Shown here: positions 1-10,626 of the stretch, one piece after another
Layout: the number at the start of each line of letters is the position of its first letter
Numbering within the stretch: position 1 is the first letter of the stretch
From: Antrodiella citrinella
Taxonomy: Eukaryota > Basidiomycota > Agaricomycetes > Polyporales > Steccherinaceae
NCBI GenBank assembly: GCA_004802725.1
Contig: SGPM01000068.1
Coordinates: forward strand, 1-64,000
Reading direction: 5' to 3'
Length of the DNA stretch: 64,000 bases
Program-made: the position numbers and the translations under genes
The notes under the pieces: generated by a model
What the model was told of the DNA's origin: nothing
The model's database searches: none
The model's input: only the letters and a program-made list of their open reading frames with translations

Positions 1-76
1 CTGCCATGGAGTGGCCAGATCCATGCCTGTAGTGGCCAGAAACCAGCCACTACACTGTCCACTGACCTGTATTAGA

Positions 77-126
77 GACCCCTTAAGGGAGATAAAAAGG
101 TACTTATGTACCACTTAAGAGGGGTC
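77..126. repeat. Nested palindrome (hairpin-forming inverted repeat)
   Basis: The outer arms GACCCCTTAAG (77-87) and CTTAAGAGGGGTC (114-126) are inverted copies apart from a 2-nt indel. They enclose a perfect inner hairpin, GGTAC (99-103), loop TTAT, GTACC (108-112). It could be the core of a small foldback element or a DNA-level structure; no target duplication was found. Confidence 0.55.
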
Positions 127-218
127 AGATTGGGTACCCTGAAGTGGCATTGCGATGCGTGGGTGACCATTGGGACGTAAAAAGTAAATTGTGATCCGCG
201 CCACGCATTTCAATTTGT

Positions 219-308
219 CGTCTGCGCTGGGAATCGAACCAAGTGCCATTGCTATGTGAGTGTTAACAATCCTAGGAACTTACAGCATAACCACTCTGCC
301 AGCAGAGC
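219..308 (-). other. tRNA-like Pol III unit (tRNA pseudogene or SINE head)
   Basis: Read on the minus strand, a good A box TGGCAGAGTGG (301-291) is followed about 50 nt later by a good B box GGTTCGATTCC (240-230). This is tRNA-like spacing for a class II or intron-containing tRNA. The acceptor arms TCTGC and GCAGA pair for five bases, and a 3-bp D stem (GCA/TGC) can be drawn. The anticodon stem does not close (GTAAG has no CTTAC partner), the T stem has a mismatch, and the outer two acceptor pairs fail. It is therefore more likely a decayed tRNA or a tRNA-derived SINE head than a working tRNA gene. Confidence 0.5.
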
Positions 309-1762
309 TTACACTATACAGTAAACCTCCCGTCCTATGTTCCCTCGTTTTAGCGCCTTGGGGGAAAACAACGACAATAATTTCACTGCTACCCATCATA
401 CCAGAAGCCAGATGGAACAAAAATATACTAGAAGTGTAAAGCTAAATGCTCAGACACTAGTGCAAGAGCATTGATATGTTTGTGGTGCGCTGCTGGGCTG
501 GGAACTATGATGCAGCTGGAGAGACAGTGGAGAGCCAAAAGCAACCCGCTCAATGTTGAAGTCTGAGTTGCTGGCCCTGAAAGTGGGCGGAGGGAACTAC
601 TAGTATGGCTGTGGAGAAATAGAACCGTGAATTAGCACAAAGATGACCATATAAAGTTGCAGCACATAGTGATTGAACTGCTGCCCAGTTCCGACTCCAA
701 TGGTGAAACAATGCAGTCGTATCAGTATGTTGGCGTGTTGTGGTGAAGAAGGCAACAAGAGTGGCCTCCCCCAAAATCCCCACCGACTTCCGAAAACGAG
801 AGTGAGGGACGGGGACCCATGGCGGCCGTGTGGCGCACTTTGGTCAGTGTATCTGGTGACACAACAAAGATGGCTGCAGCCTGAGTCAGCTACGAGTCCG
901 ACAGAGTTGGGTAAAGTGCACGTACATGTTTCAGGACCTCTCAGTTTTTGTTCGATGTTCCCGCATATGATTCTATGTGTGCAATCAATGAGAGAGGATG
1001 GTCGCATTGCCACTAGTGACTATATGGCACTGTACAGTGTGATGGCGACAACAGCTGAACTTGAACCATTGACAGTGCGGGGGATAGGTTGCCAAACATG
1101 ATTTGACGCGGTGACGACCGGTCAAGTCTCTTCAGAGGTACATCAGATGTTGATGGGAGATATTGGCGCGCAGAGCAGAGCTGGGCACCAGACCCGCAAC
1201 AATGTCTTTTCTATGATATCCAGACACTGAATAACACTATAAGATCGAACCTTTTGGGGTCAAATTATGACGACTTACCAGATTCATCATAGTGAATACT
1301 TTCTGGACGAAGTGGAGGAGGGGATCGGTATGTCGTTGACCGAAACTTCAAGTTGAAGGTCACGGTTGAGACATCTCAATGTGATCGCAATCACATCGCA
1401 ATCTCACGCAGAATCTTGAGATAAGATGTACATTAATATTGAGATTACAATGAGATCACAATGGGATCTCAATGCCGGCCGGCACCATCGCAATCCTCCG
1501 GCATCGCAATGGGCTTCCGAAATTTGCGACATGGACTCCTAGTCTACGGGTATCGCTCGTCCTTTCTGTCTTCCCTGGGTTTTTCGGATTCGGTCGCTCG
1601 GCGTTGATGGCCCGCTACGCGGGCTATCGCCCACCGTCTCCCATTCATATTCACATATGTACATACACACTCATCTCATACTTTCTTCCCCTCCATTTGC
1701 GTGCTCGTTTGACTACCGACAACGCACCTAGATTGTCCATAATTCGGTGTTTGAGAGCGTGA

Positions 1763-2208
1763 GCCAGATCAGGACCCCGGGCAATCCACCCAAATGCCAC
1801 TTGAGAATCTGAAAAAGTTGATGTCGGGACGGCCCTCCACGAAAGGCGATTTTTGTCGGGAAAACGCAAGTGGCATACCCTCAAACGCCCCCAGGCGCCG
1901 GTGCACGTGCCTCATTTTTCGCTTGGCAGCCCAAAAAATCGCAAAAATCGCCCGCCCAAAGTGTAATTTTTCTCCCTGTGAGGTCAACGCATCGCCAGCG
2001 GTCATTGAAAACCATATTCCACAAAATCGCGACAAAATGTTGCGAATGATGAGTCTCAGCCACTATTTTGTAGGGACCTGCACACAGGCCTTCGGCGTCG
2101 GAACCTATATTTTGTCGGGACTTACACAGGTATTCGCCCATTTTTGGCCTCATTCTGTCGGGATTTTCAAGTGGCATTTGGGTGGATTTCCCGGGGTCCT
2201 GCCAGATC
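1763..2208. mobile_element. hAT-like non-autonomous inverted-repeat element (MITE)
   Basis: The two ends are near-perfect terminal inverted repeats: 1771-1804 and the reverse complement of 2167-2200 agree at 33 of 34 positions, beginning AGGACCCCGGG. Immediately outside both ends is the same 8-bp word GCCAGATC (1763-1770 and 2201-2208), as expected for a target-site duplication. Eight-base duplications are typical of hAT transposons; other families with 8-bp duplications cannot be excluded. The 430-bp body has no transposase and contains several GTCGGGA words and extra copies of the subterminal AAGTGGCAT. It is read as a miniature element moved in trans. Confidence 0.8.
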
Positions 2209-2279
2209 CCGCACTAGGGTGCGACAACTGCCTGGCCTACACTGTAGCTGGAAGTTCGAGATCGTCGCGTCGAGATGTG

Positions 2280-3211
2280 AACTGAATTTATTTGGGAATT
2301 GGGCTTCTGGCCGCCAACATGAACGACATCATAGATACTGTCCCGTTCCTGCAAAGAAAAACAGCGACACATCAGCATGGTTGTCGAAATAACATGGTGA
2401 TAGATTGGTCACCCGGGCCGTCGATTCAAGCCAAATATTGAGTCTATCGAACATATCGCGCAAGTCTCAAGCGTGAGGGCGTTCTTCATTGAGTGAGCGT
2501 TGGTTTGGATTTCAGCTTGAATCTTGGGGTGACCAAATCGGCTGATGACAGCCCATGTATTTGCAGCAGAGTCCTTCTGATGCACACAAACGTCTATGCT
2601 CCAGTAAACGAAAGAGCGTTACTGGGAAGCGCATCGTTGCTTCATTTCTAAAACCCGTGTCAGTTGACTCGGCGAATATGTGGCAACATTCCGTCCCTCG
2701 AATCACTTTTTCACCCGGAAGGGCATCGAAAATTGTTCGTAACTTTGCATTGTCCATGAGAGAGAGCCTGTCGTGACTTCCGGAGACCATGCATTTGAAT
2801 CCATCTCGAATCAACGCCTGTCACGGTGTGGATGGTGGCATCCGACCTTTGTCTTTACGGACTATGATGGGTCCCGTAAAAGCACGAGAAACATGATTCT
2901 GTCATGAAGCAATGGACGCCTTATAAGTACGAATATAGAACTGGTCGTAGAATTCGCCTAGATCAAAAATCTCCTGGTCTGTCTCTGCAGACGGATTGTT
3001 TGATTTGCTCGTTGTGGCCGACACTTAACAAGTGCCCCAGAATGCGAACATTCACGAGGTTTTTCGTGAGCACTCTCCTTTCAATTTCGTTGGCGCATGC
3101 CTCAGGCTCTAGACGCGACACGAGGACCTCCTCCGTTGTGCGACACTTATTGTGTGCGCTGATGACATTAGGGTCGTAATGCACAAAATCGGAAGGAAGC
3201 TTTGAGGGCAT
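2280..3211 (-). pseudogene. Decayed HNH-endonuclease-domain gene
   Basis: On the minus strand, pieces of one protein lie in order but in different frames. An N-terminal part begins near 3211 (MPSKLPSDF) and includes NLVNVRILGHLL. A GEFYDQFYIRTY segment (about 2955) follows, then the nuclease core RDGFKCMVSGSHDR (about 2810) with CCHIFAEST (about 2685). Next come NTWAVISRFG (about 2555), NALTLE and FDRLNIWLE (about 2440), and after a likely intron a short tail. This order matches the HNH_2-type nuclease family found in many copies in Agaricomycetes (family knowledge). In-frame stops at 2902-2904 and 2821-2823, plus frame changes near 2960 and between 2680 and 2560, break it. The true start and end are uncertain. 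Confidence 0.7.
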
Positions 3212-3542
3212 GCTGAGCGAACTGTGTGTGCTGTTTATCAGTGTCGCGTCGTGAAATGTGCATAAATGTTTAACCAACGATTAGAAAGAACGAGACTGGG
3301 AAGCGGCAACGTTCAACGTTCAACACCGCGGCCGGAGTGGTCCAACATCACCAATGTTTAGAGTCAGAACGCATCGAGACACAGTAATTGCATACGTCAA
3401 GCATACGTACATCCCAACATCGTCGAATTTCGGATTTGGTCACTCCGTTATCCATCCCTACACTTGACATGTACAGTGACACGGTGCACTTCACATGGGG
3501 AAACTTAAACATCACGTCTGAGGTGAAAGCTCTGATCGGTCG
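3212..3542. other. Intergenic, nothing recognised
   Basis: Between the HNH relic and the RAD10 stop codon I see no gene. A short tandem (AACGTTC twice, about 3309-3323) and one A-box-like word (about 3330) without a B box are present. Confidence 0.4.
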
Positions 3543-4962
3543 TCAGGCATCTAAAAGCGACGGTGCTCCAAATTCCTTTGGACGTTTCCTTGGGCCATCT
3601 GCATCCTCCTCAATGTCGTCCACGTCCCCTTCTATATCCCACTCAATACTGGGAGATCGACGTCGTTTTCCGGCCGTAGATGGCTTGGAGGGACCCGCTT
3701 GCGGACTGGGAGGTGGCGGCGAGTCATTTAGGTCAAGTTCGATGTCCCATACGGGGCTCGCTTCTCGTGGCGGGCGCAGTCGCGGGGCGAGGTACTCGTC
3801 TTCGCGATCTCTGAGGTTAGTTTGTCGTGTACTCGGAGAAATGAAAGCTGTGGAGGGCCCTGCTCCGCCGGAGGACGCCGCAGGGGCCAGCGGCATAGGT
3901 TGGAGTTGTGTTTGCGTTTGCTGCTGGGAGGGAAACGGCAGCGCGCTGGTAGCACTGTTTCGGAAAGGTTTCTCGAACGCGTCTTTGATCCTCTTGACTT
4001 TCACTTGGCCGAACCCAGGCAGGTTCTGAAGTCGGTCGGAAGACGCCTGAGCAATATTTCCCAAGCTCTGCAACAAATATTGAATGAAGGATCATTTTAA
4101 ATGGTAACAAGTGACACATACCCCGAGAGATGAGCGCAATGTCTCGACGTCGGTTTTGTTGACCTTGTTGATACTGGTAAGCGCAGTGCGCAGGACCGAG
4201 TGATAATCTTTATCGACACGTTCTTTGATAAGGTCCGGAGGTTTGTGTTCAAATTGCTTGTACGTTGAGAGGTAGAATCCGGCTTCTTCTGGACTAGCAA
4301 CCGATGAACGATGAAAATAGCATAGGATATTGAGCTAACTCACGTCCAGGCGACCATGATGGTCATATTGTTGATGAGGCATACCTGTAAACTAGGTTAC
4401 TGGGATATTTTGACCACCCATAAAAGATCCCGACCTTCGTCAATTCTCGTATCGGTTCTTGATGCTCGCTCTGGCAAGAAATATTGGAGACCATTGCAGT
4501 GACCGGACGTGCGAGAAGAGACTCACGACGTCACACATCAAGAGCAACACTCTCAGATTGTACGAGTGGCCAAGACGTTCAATCCGTTGATGTATATATT
4601 CCGGGTGAAGCCTGTGATATCTCAGACTTGAACAAAGATGAGTGACTAATTCATGACAGATGATATACGGTACGAACCTGAGAAACAAGATCCCTGTGGT
4701 CCTGCCGACCTGATAGTCCGCAACGATGTCACCAAACTCCTTTCCAACATTCTTCACAGCTTCGAGAATGGGGTTTCCTCGCTGGAGCTATAGTCAGGAA
4801 AAAACGGCTAAAGGAGGTCGTGCGACATGCCTGACATGGATTGACTATGATGTTGTTTCCTGTTCCGGGCTGTACTACGGGTGGTTTTACAGCAACCACC
4901 ACTGGAGGCCGCGAGTGTCCAGCTTGAGCATTTGTTTGTGCGGAGCTTCCAGACTCTTTCAT
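3543..4962 (-). CDS. RAD10: DNA repair protein Rad10/ERCC1
   Basis: Non-catalytic partner of the Rad1/XPF nuclease, which cuts DNA 5' of lesions in nucleotide excision repair and interstrand crosslink repair; nuclear. Seven exons give about 369 residues: 4831-4962, 4678-4781, 4527-4626, 4435-4470, 4344-4384, 4122-4293 and 3543-4067. The central domain shows [35 protein letters not shown] and [19 protein letters not shown], then [12 protein letters not shown]. The C-terminal tandem helix-hairpin-helix carries [16 protein letters not shown] fungal-style tail of about 140 residues follows, Ser/Pro-rich with two similar acidic segments ([20 protein letters not shown]). Intron 1 has GC-AG ends. 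The start is the first ATG in frame with the conserved domain. The family assignment is firm; the tail's role is unknown. Confidence 0.95.
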
Positions 4963-5294
4963 ACCAGGCAGTAGTTCAAAGTAGCAATGGACATGGGTAG
5001 AGTAGAGGACAAAACCCAAAGTATCAGGTTAGACGCCTGCACAACAGACCCCGGGCCGCGACAATCCACTTCACTAGTGACGCGTTCGGTAGCTGCCAGT
5101 ACGAATAACGAAACTTATTACTGTAATTTGGAGCAGGTATTGTATTGTAGCTCTAAGCACCCCCTCTACTATCCCGTTCGAAAGCATCGCGTGCTAATTA
5201 CATTCATATAAAAACTGGGACAAAACTATAAAAGCTGTATACACTGTGCGCATCAAAAGAAAACGTGAAACTCAAAACAGACAAGATCAAACGT

Positions 5295-8200
5295 CTACTC
5301 CGTCAAGATGGTCGGTTTGGGGATAGGTGTAGGACCGAAGTATCCTCGAATGTTGTGAGGTTTGCCCATGCCGCCACCGGTGGCAGAACGGAGCCATGCG
5401 AGACGTTGGTAGTGCACCCGGAAGGAGAGGTGCTGTAAAGCTGCTTTGACACGAGAGCGGTCAAGATGGGCAGCACGAGTGTCCGCTAAAGAAAAGCTAT
5501 CAGTATACTCTCTCTAACGGAAAATTATACAAGTACCCACCTATCTTGCCATGCAATTTGTCAAGCAGCGTCTTCGCCGCCTCAAGCTCAGTTTGCGACT
5601 TCTCTGCATTGTTGTTCGGTGTAGAGGTTCCGGAGCCCTCAACCTCGAAAGGTGCCGCTTTCGTCTCGTCCCGCACATACTCGTCGATATCGGTGAGGGC
5701 GATATTGAGGATGTCAACATTATGATTGAGCTCCTCGAAGTACCCTTCCTCTTGCATCTTTCCAGGAATATCAAAAGCCTCCATGGAGCCTACTGCGGGC
5801 GAAAGGAGCGCCACGATGGGGCGGAGTGGCGGGAGTGCAGAGTATGAGCACTGGAGGACCGGTGTCGCGTCAGCATGAGGCCATTCACGAGGAGACAAGT
5901 AAAGACTTACCATTACAGAACTATTTAGTTGAAGCATATGAACATAAGCAATCCACCGGGCGATCCGTGCATTCTGAGGGCATCCTCTGTTGAACAACGA
6001 TAGTAGGTAGGCCTTGTTGATGGGCTCCAAATCGCACATTCGCGAAACGACCCGGCGGCAAATCTCTGCCTCCTACAAAAATGCATGAGACACGGTAAGA
6101 ATACAGCGAGTATAGAGCACTCACCAGCAAACGACCGGCATCTGAGTCTTCAATACAAGCAAGAATAGCGTTGACACCGTTGACAATGGCGTCATGACCT
6201 TCGCGGAAAGTTGCCACGTCAAGCGCAACAAGCAGTAAGGATTCAATGAAATCAGGGAGTTCCTGAGTAGATAAGCAGTGATTTCTGGAACACAGAAGTG
6301 AATACAATGATGCGAAGCACAGCTGAAAGTCGTACCTGAACAATGCTACGAGCAATGAGGCGACGTGCACCAATAAGTTATCTCTCCTGTCTTCACTGAT
6401 ACGTTCTTCGGGAGCGTCGACATCCATCATCCCTAGCACCAGCGGCTGAGCCCCAAGACGCAAGAGAGTCATGCTCAGTTGGTCGTGGCTCATCAACACG
6501 TTGTCCTCGCAATGCGCTGAGATATACTCGAGTGCACGGAAGACCGAGTTGATGGAAGTAGTCTCTGAGATCTTGAAAGCTGTATAATATGATGAGTATC
6601 GGAGCCCGTGTATTCGACTCTAAGCTTACCAATATCATAGAGCCAATCGAAGAGGGGAGCGTAGTGCTCTTGAGGAATCATCGCCATGCATTCCGGTCTG
6701 AGCATCATACCAACACGAGCGACATCTGCGACAAGGGACTAGTCAGCACGCATATCTATCAGCACGTCTAGTAATATAAGTTTACCTGATCGTTTTACTG
6801 CAGCCTCAAGGGTTCGAAGGATGGGGTTGACCTGAATCTCTGCGGACTCCACTGGCAGACTGGGCAGAGCGACTTTACGATCAAGGCTCTTCTTACGACC
6901 GGTCAGCCGGAGTGGTGCTGGGAACCACAACGGTACGCCTCGCGTCGCTTTCGCCATGCGTGCTTCGGATGCAAATCCTTCCCGATCCTTCTGGAGAATC
7001 TTGCCCACGACCGCGCCTTTCTTTCCATTCAAGTACTTGCTGAAGTCCTCATGGGCGTCATCCTCGTCGTCCGGATGTGAAGCCACTCCGTAAGAACCTC
7101 CAAAAGCAAAACGCATGGCATCTTCTTCGTTTGCAAACTCAATATCCTCGGGGGCGACTGCGACGCCCTTCCCTTTCGACTTCTTTATCTGAGCAACCAT
7201 GGCGACAGCGGCTTCTGCTGCAGCGAAAGCTTCAGTGCCACCTCCTCGCTTTTCAACGCGATGTTTCTCTTTGAGGAGGGCATCCAAAGGATTCGCTTTC
7301 TTTGACGATGACGCGCGACGGGAATCGTTTGAAGCGACTGAAACTAATTGCGGCATCTTGGAGCTGACCGCATAAGAAGACTCTCCACTGGGTCCTGCCA
7401 CTGGAGAACGTTTGCGTAGGGAATAGCGTTGAGCGTCAGGCTCAGGAGAGAAACTGGATGGACTCGTCAAAGGCGAGCTCGCAATCCTGACGATAGATCA
7501 GTATCTCGGTCGGAGAAGACGTGACGGGAGAGAGCTTACTGGGGGTCGACGTCCTTAGCGAAGAATGTATCGTAGAAATCATCATCACTGGACGATAGCT
7601 CATCTTGAAATTCGAGCATAGGTACCTCCGGACTTGAAGTCACCATCCTAGCCCTTCGAACTTCATCAATAATGTTCTGTGTTTTGGTAGCTGTATCGAG
7701 AGCAATTGGGGTGGTAGGGGCAGCAATATGCTCTGTAGGCGGTGGTGTGGGACTACGAGACTCCAAAGGCGCAATGAAGGAGTTGTCATCCTCAACGTGC
7801 TGCTTCTTTGGCGAGACGGACAGAGCAGTCGCAGCAAATTGACTCGCCACCAGTAACTGGGCACTGACTTCTCCTTCGGAACTTTGGCTATCCTCGCCTG
7901 CAGATGTCAACGTGCTGTGATCAGACGGAGGTTCGGGGGACGATCCACTTGAACCAGCCAAAGTCACTGAGGCGGATACACCAGCATCAATATCAACATC
8001 CATGGGCACCTCTGGGATCTCGAAATGGTCTGCAGGGATGTCGATTGGTGATTGGTCGCCGGGAGCTGTCTCTTGTCTCCACCTATCCACCTCCATCCTC
8101 GTCTGTACTGGGTCCTTCACGACCTGCTTTAGTGGTATCAGCTCGTGTTCAACTGATTGACTGCTCGGAATCACATCTTCAATATCCGCCTCGTTGTCAG

Positions 8201-8990
8201 ACACAGCAGTGGATACCGCGGTAGGCAGCTTTGATGAGACGGGCGGAGTGAGACGTATCCTCTTCGACACAGTGGCAGATACGACGCTTGCAGCATCATC
8301 GGATGGTAAAGAGTGAAGCTGCTCACTGGGAGTCAGAGGCTGCAAGGACGACAGAGGACCGCTGGGTGAGGATGTCGAGGAGACAGGAGGTAGACTGGAC
8401 ATGGAGTTGTTGGTGCCTAGGTAGGGAGCTTTTTCAATGATAGGACCATCGGAATCACTATCCAGCTCCAATTTACGTTTGAGGGGTCTACCTCCGAGCT
8501 GGATACGCTGTGGAACCCGCCTCACCGAGGTCCTTGACCTCGAAGGCGGAGGGGCCATGCGAGTTTTTGAGCTCTCCTTGATGGAGACAAGCTCTATTTC
8601 ACTCGAGGAGCTTTCTTTTGCCTTCTTCGACTTGTTCATGCCGGTGACGACTACTGGAGACGACGAGGAGCTGCTGATTGTGATATGAGACCGGGTGTCA
8701 GAGGAAACGGATATATGGCCAGTGCTTCCGGAAGAGATGGAGATCACGTCGGATGGAGGGAGATGGATGTTTTTGTCCTTCGCATACGTCGAGGTTCTCC
8801 GCTGGCTTGAGCCTTGACTCGTCGCTGGTGCTTTGGCCTTGGCACTAGCAGGTTGCGAGGAGGTCGTAGGCTGGGACTGTCCAGATAGTTGGTCAGAGGC
8901 GGAGGTTGAGGAGCTAGTCACTGAGCTGCGAGTAAAGTAGTCTGTGACATGTTTGTTGCCCTTGACGGGCCTCTTTGATGTTTTGCTCAT
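5295..8990 (-). CDS. Large nuclear protein, possible Smc5/6-associated SLF2/Nse6-type (CANIN) factor
   Basis: About 1,105 residues from eight exons: 7540-8990, 6786-7486, 6630-6725, 6336-6579, 6125-6284, 5911-6072, 5541-5850 and 5295-5485. The first half (residues 1 to about 500) is Ser/Thr/Pro-rich and disordered. Near the N terminus NKHVTDYF (residues 12-19) resembles a PCNA-binding PIP box. A basic helical stretch follows (NPLDALLKEKHRVEKRGGG), then an all-helical repeat-like C-terminal half (FDWLYDIAFKISE, FRALEYISAHCEDN, LLRLGAQPLVLGMMD). This layout reminds me of the CANIN domain of SLF2/FAM178 and fungal relatives, partners of Smc5/6; a WAPL-type cohesin regulator is the main alternative. 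The start is the ATG at 8990; the frame upstream lacks an ATG. The 60-nt intron 5851-5910 is in frame and stop-free, so it could be retained. Confidence 0.55.
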
Positions 8991-9223
8991 CGTGGACGAC
9001 GGTGAGGAGAAAGGCGGGATGCGACCAAAAGGGGTCACAATTGGAGACACGACTTAGCCGACGCGATTGTGACAGTCAACGTCACGGACGCGTCTGGTAC
9101 AAGTCACGTTGCTTTGTCACGCGATTAGTCGTAGCATGTAACGTCACACTGTGTCTGCGGCGGCACCGCCTACCATCGACCTTCCTCACCATCGACAACG
9201 ACGAGCAACGGTGTATACATGAC

Positions 9224-10090
9224 ATGCATATACGCCATGCCCAGCGGAAGCACATCATATATTCCGTAAGTGCTGTTTCTCCTTTGAACCATAACATTCT
9301 AACAGTCAAATCATACAGCTTGACACACTGCTCTACCAGTTACACGCACTCTCCTTCTTCCTCTCTTCCTCCGTATGGGCCTACCTGTTTCGAGTCATCG
9401 CTCAATCGCAGTTCCAGAGGCCGCGGGAAGTTGATTCAAAGAGATCTCTCAGATTCTGGTTCGTCCTCATCGTCCTGTTCAATGGACCAAGCGTCTGGAC
9501 GCATGCGACCACAAATCCCGCCGATGGACGATCCATCATGCTCGACTTTGTGGGTATGGGTACGTTTTATTCCGTGATTTCATAATAACGGCGTTGTTCT
9601 TACCATTTTAACCTCACAAATAGTCGACATACCTTCCACATTCCACTTACTCGCCCTGGACTTCCTCATCATTACCCTCACGCTGCTGCTCACGACCATC
9701 TCATACGAGCACTCACTCTTGGCAGAAATGCCATCCGATACCATTGATCCTCTCCAGCCCATACCCCATACATCCTCATTTAACATCTCACTACATGACG
9801 CTTCCAAGGTAGCAGAGGGTTTAGACTCGTCCTATGTCATGGAGGTTCGGCTGGCGCCTATCATCGCTCGTCTGAGAAACCCTCCACCTGTGGTGCAAGC
9901 ACGACCCCGGGATGCAGATCAAGAGCTTCTTCCACTTCCGAACGTCGTTCCATGGCAGCGATTGCTATTGCGCGCAAGGGCTACTGCACGAGGGCGTACT
10001 AGGAGGAATACTACAGAGAGAAATCCACCACCAGCCGGTGGTGACGAAAGAAGTCTACCAGGCGCGTTGAACGTGGAGGAAGGAATTTGA
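9224..10090 (+). CDS. DUF1746 membrane protein, Dsc4-like subunit of the Dsc E3 ligase
   Basis: About 249 residues from three exons: 9224-9265, 9319-9559 and 9624-10090. The conserved core spans the first two introns: a short basic N terminus, then LDTLLYQLHALSFFL, VWAYLFRVIAQSQF and a hydrophobic stretch RFWFVLIVLFNGPSVWTHA. A third membrane segment follows (LDFLIITLTLLLTTISYEHS, about residue 110). This is the fungal DUF1746 pattern, placed by family knowledge with the Dsc4-like subunits of the Golgi/endosome Dsc ubiquitin ligase, which in yeasts activates SREBP and clears membrane proteins. The Arg-rich C-terminal third is variable. It starts 233 bp from the ATG of the divergent gene ending at 5295, so the two may share a promoter. 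It is tail-to-tail with the NDUFAF8-like gene. Confidence 0.75.
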
Positions 10091-10229
10091 TGTAGTTGTG
10101 TAGTTCTTAATATCGTAATTACTAAGGGGGGGGCTGCACGTCTATTAGTTTGCAACCTGGATGCTTTCTGTTCACCACACATACGTTGAATGATTCTGAG
10201 TTCATGCCGGACTGTCTGCATTCACAACC

Positions 10230-10626
10230 TCACCACTTGCATTTCATCTAATAATGTGTTTAGAACAGGTAAACTTGAACTGACGCGTCACTTACAGCGA
10301 TCCTCAAGCAAGCCCCAAACTTCGCAAACTCTTCCTTACATGCATCCTTCTTGACATCAGTGTATGTTGCTAATATGCACTTGCCATAAGCAGTGGCTTG
10401 CTGCGAACACGTCGCGGTCGATGCTACAGCAAGTCGTTGCAGAGGTGTCGTTACTTTTGGAGCATGCATAGGATGAAGCAAAGGTAACAGATAGAGCGAA
10501 GTCGCCGGCGGCGGTAGAGCCTCGAGGTAAGTACAAGTAATTGCGTGACACGATAGCGTGACACCTGGACCTTTCTGTACCTTTAATCGGGCATGGGCGC
10601 TTGCTCTTCGCTGCGCTCACTGGCAT
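10230..10626 (-). CDS. NDUFAF8: Twin-CX9C complex I assembly factor, NDUFAF8-like
   Basis: About 73 residues from three exons: 10581-10626, 10296-10453 and 10230-10247. The fold signature is a coiled-coil-helix pair with two CX9C motifs, CSQQATAYGKC and CKEEFAKFGAC, preceded by TTPLQRLAVAS. This matches the small NDUFAF8 (C17orf89) family that stabilises the NDUFAF5 arginine hydroxylase during mitochondrial complex I assembly. The last exon codes for only MKCKW and the stop, like the basic tail of fungal relatives. No cleavable presequence is obvious; twin-CX9C proteins usually enter via the Mia40 relay or internal signals. The start is the ATG at 10626, 189 bp from the divergent CSF1 gene. 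Other CHCH proteins are possible, but spacing and flanks favour this family. Confidence 0.85.

Larger units (their letters stand above)
1..1762. other. Gene-poor, repeat-like left edge
   Basis: I see no supportable protein gene here; the open frames are short and do not join across plausible introns. It holds a tRNA-like unit (219-308), a nested palindrome (77-126) and a short hairpin (29-36 pairing with 46-53). Around 1370-1500 there is a degenerate run of GAGATC/CAATG-like words, which looks like decayed simple repeat. The stretch may be part of a larger dispersed repeat cut by the window edge, but this cannot be told from one copy. Confidence 0.5.

Noticed and set aside
29..60. Helitron 3' end: hairpin GTAGTGGC/GCCACTAC followed by CTGA
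   Set aside because: The CTRR-like word is followed by C, not the expected T at the insertion site, and no Rep/helicase or 5' TC end is present.
3327..3345. Second tRNA-like A box (GGCCGGAGTGGTCC)
   Set aside because: No B box at a suitable distance.
4963..5019. Upstream extension of RAD10
   Set aside because: It would need a TTG start; the first in-frame ATG is at 4962.
8991..9050. Upstream extension of the SLF2-like protein
   Set aside because: It would need a GTG start; the ATG at 8990 sits just before the conserved PIP-like motif.
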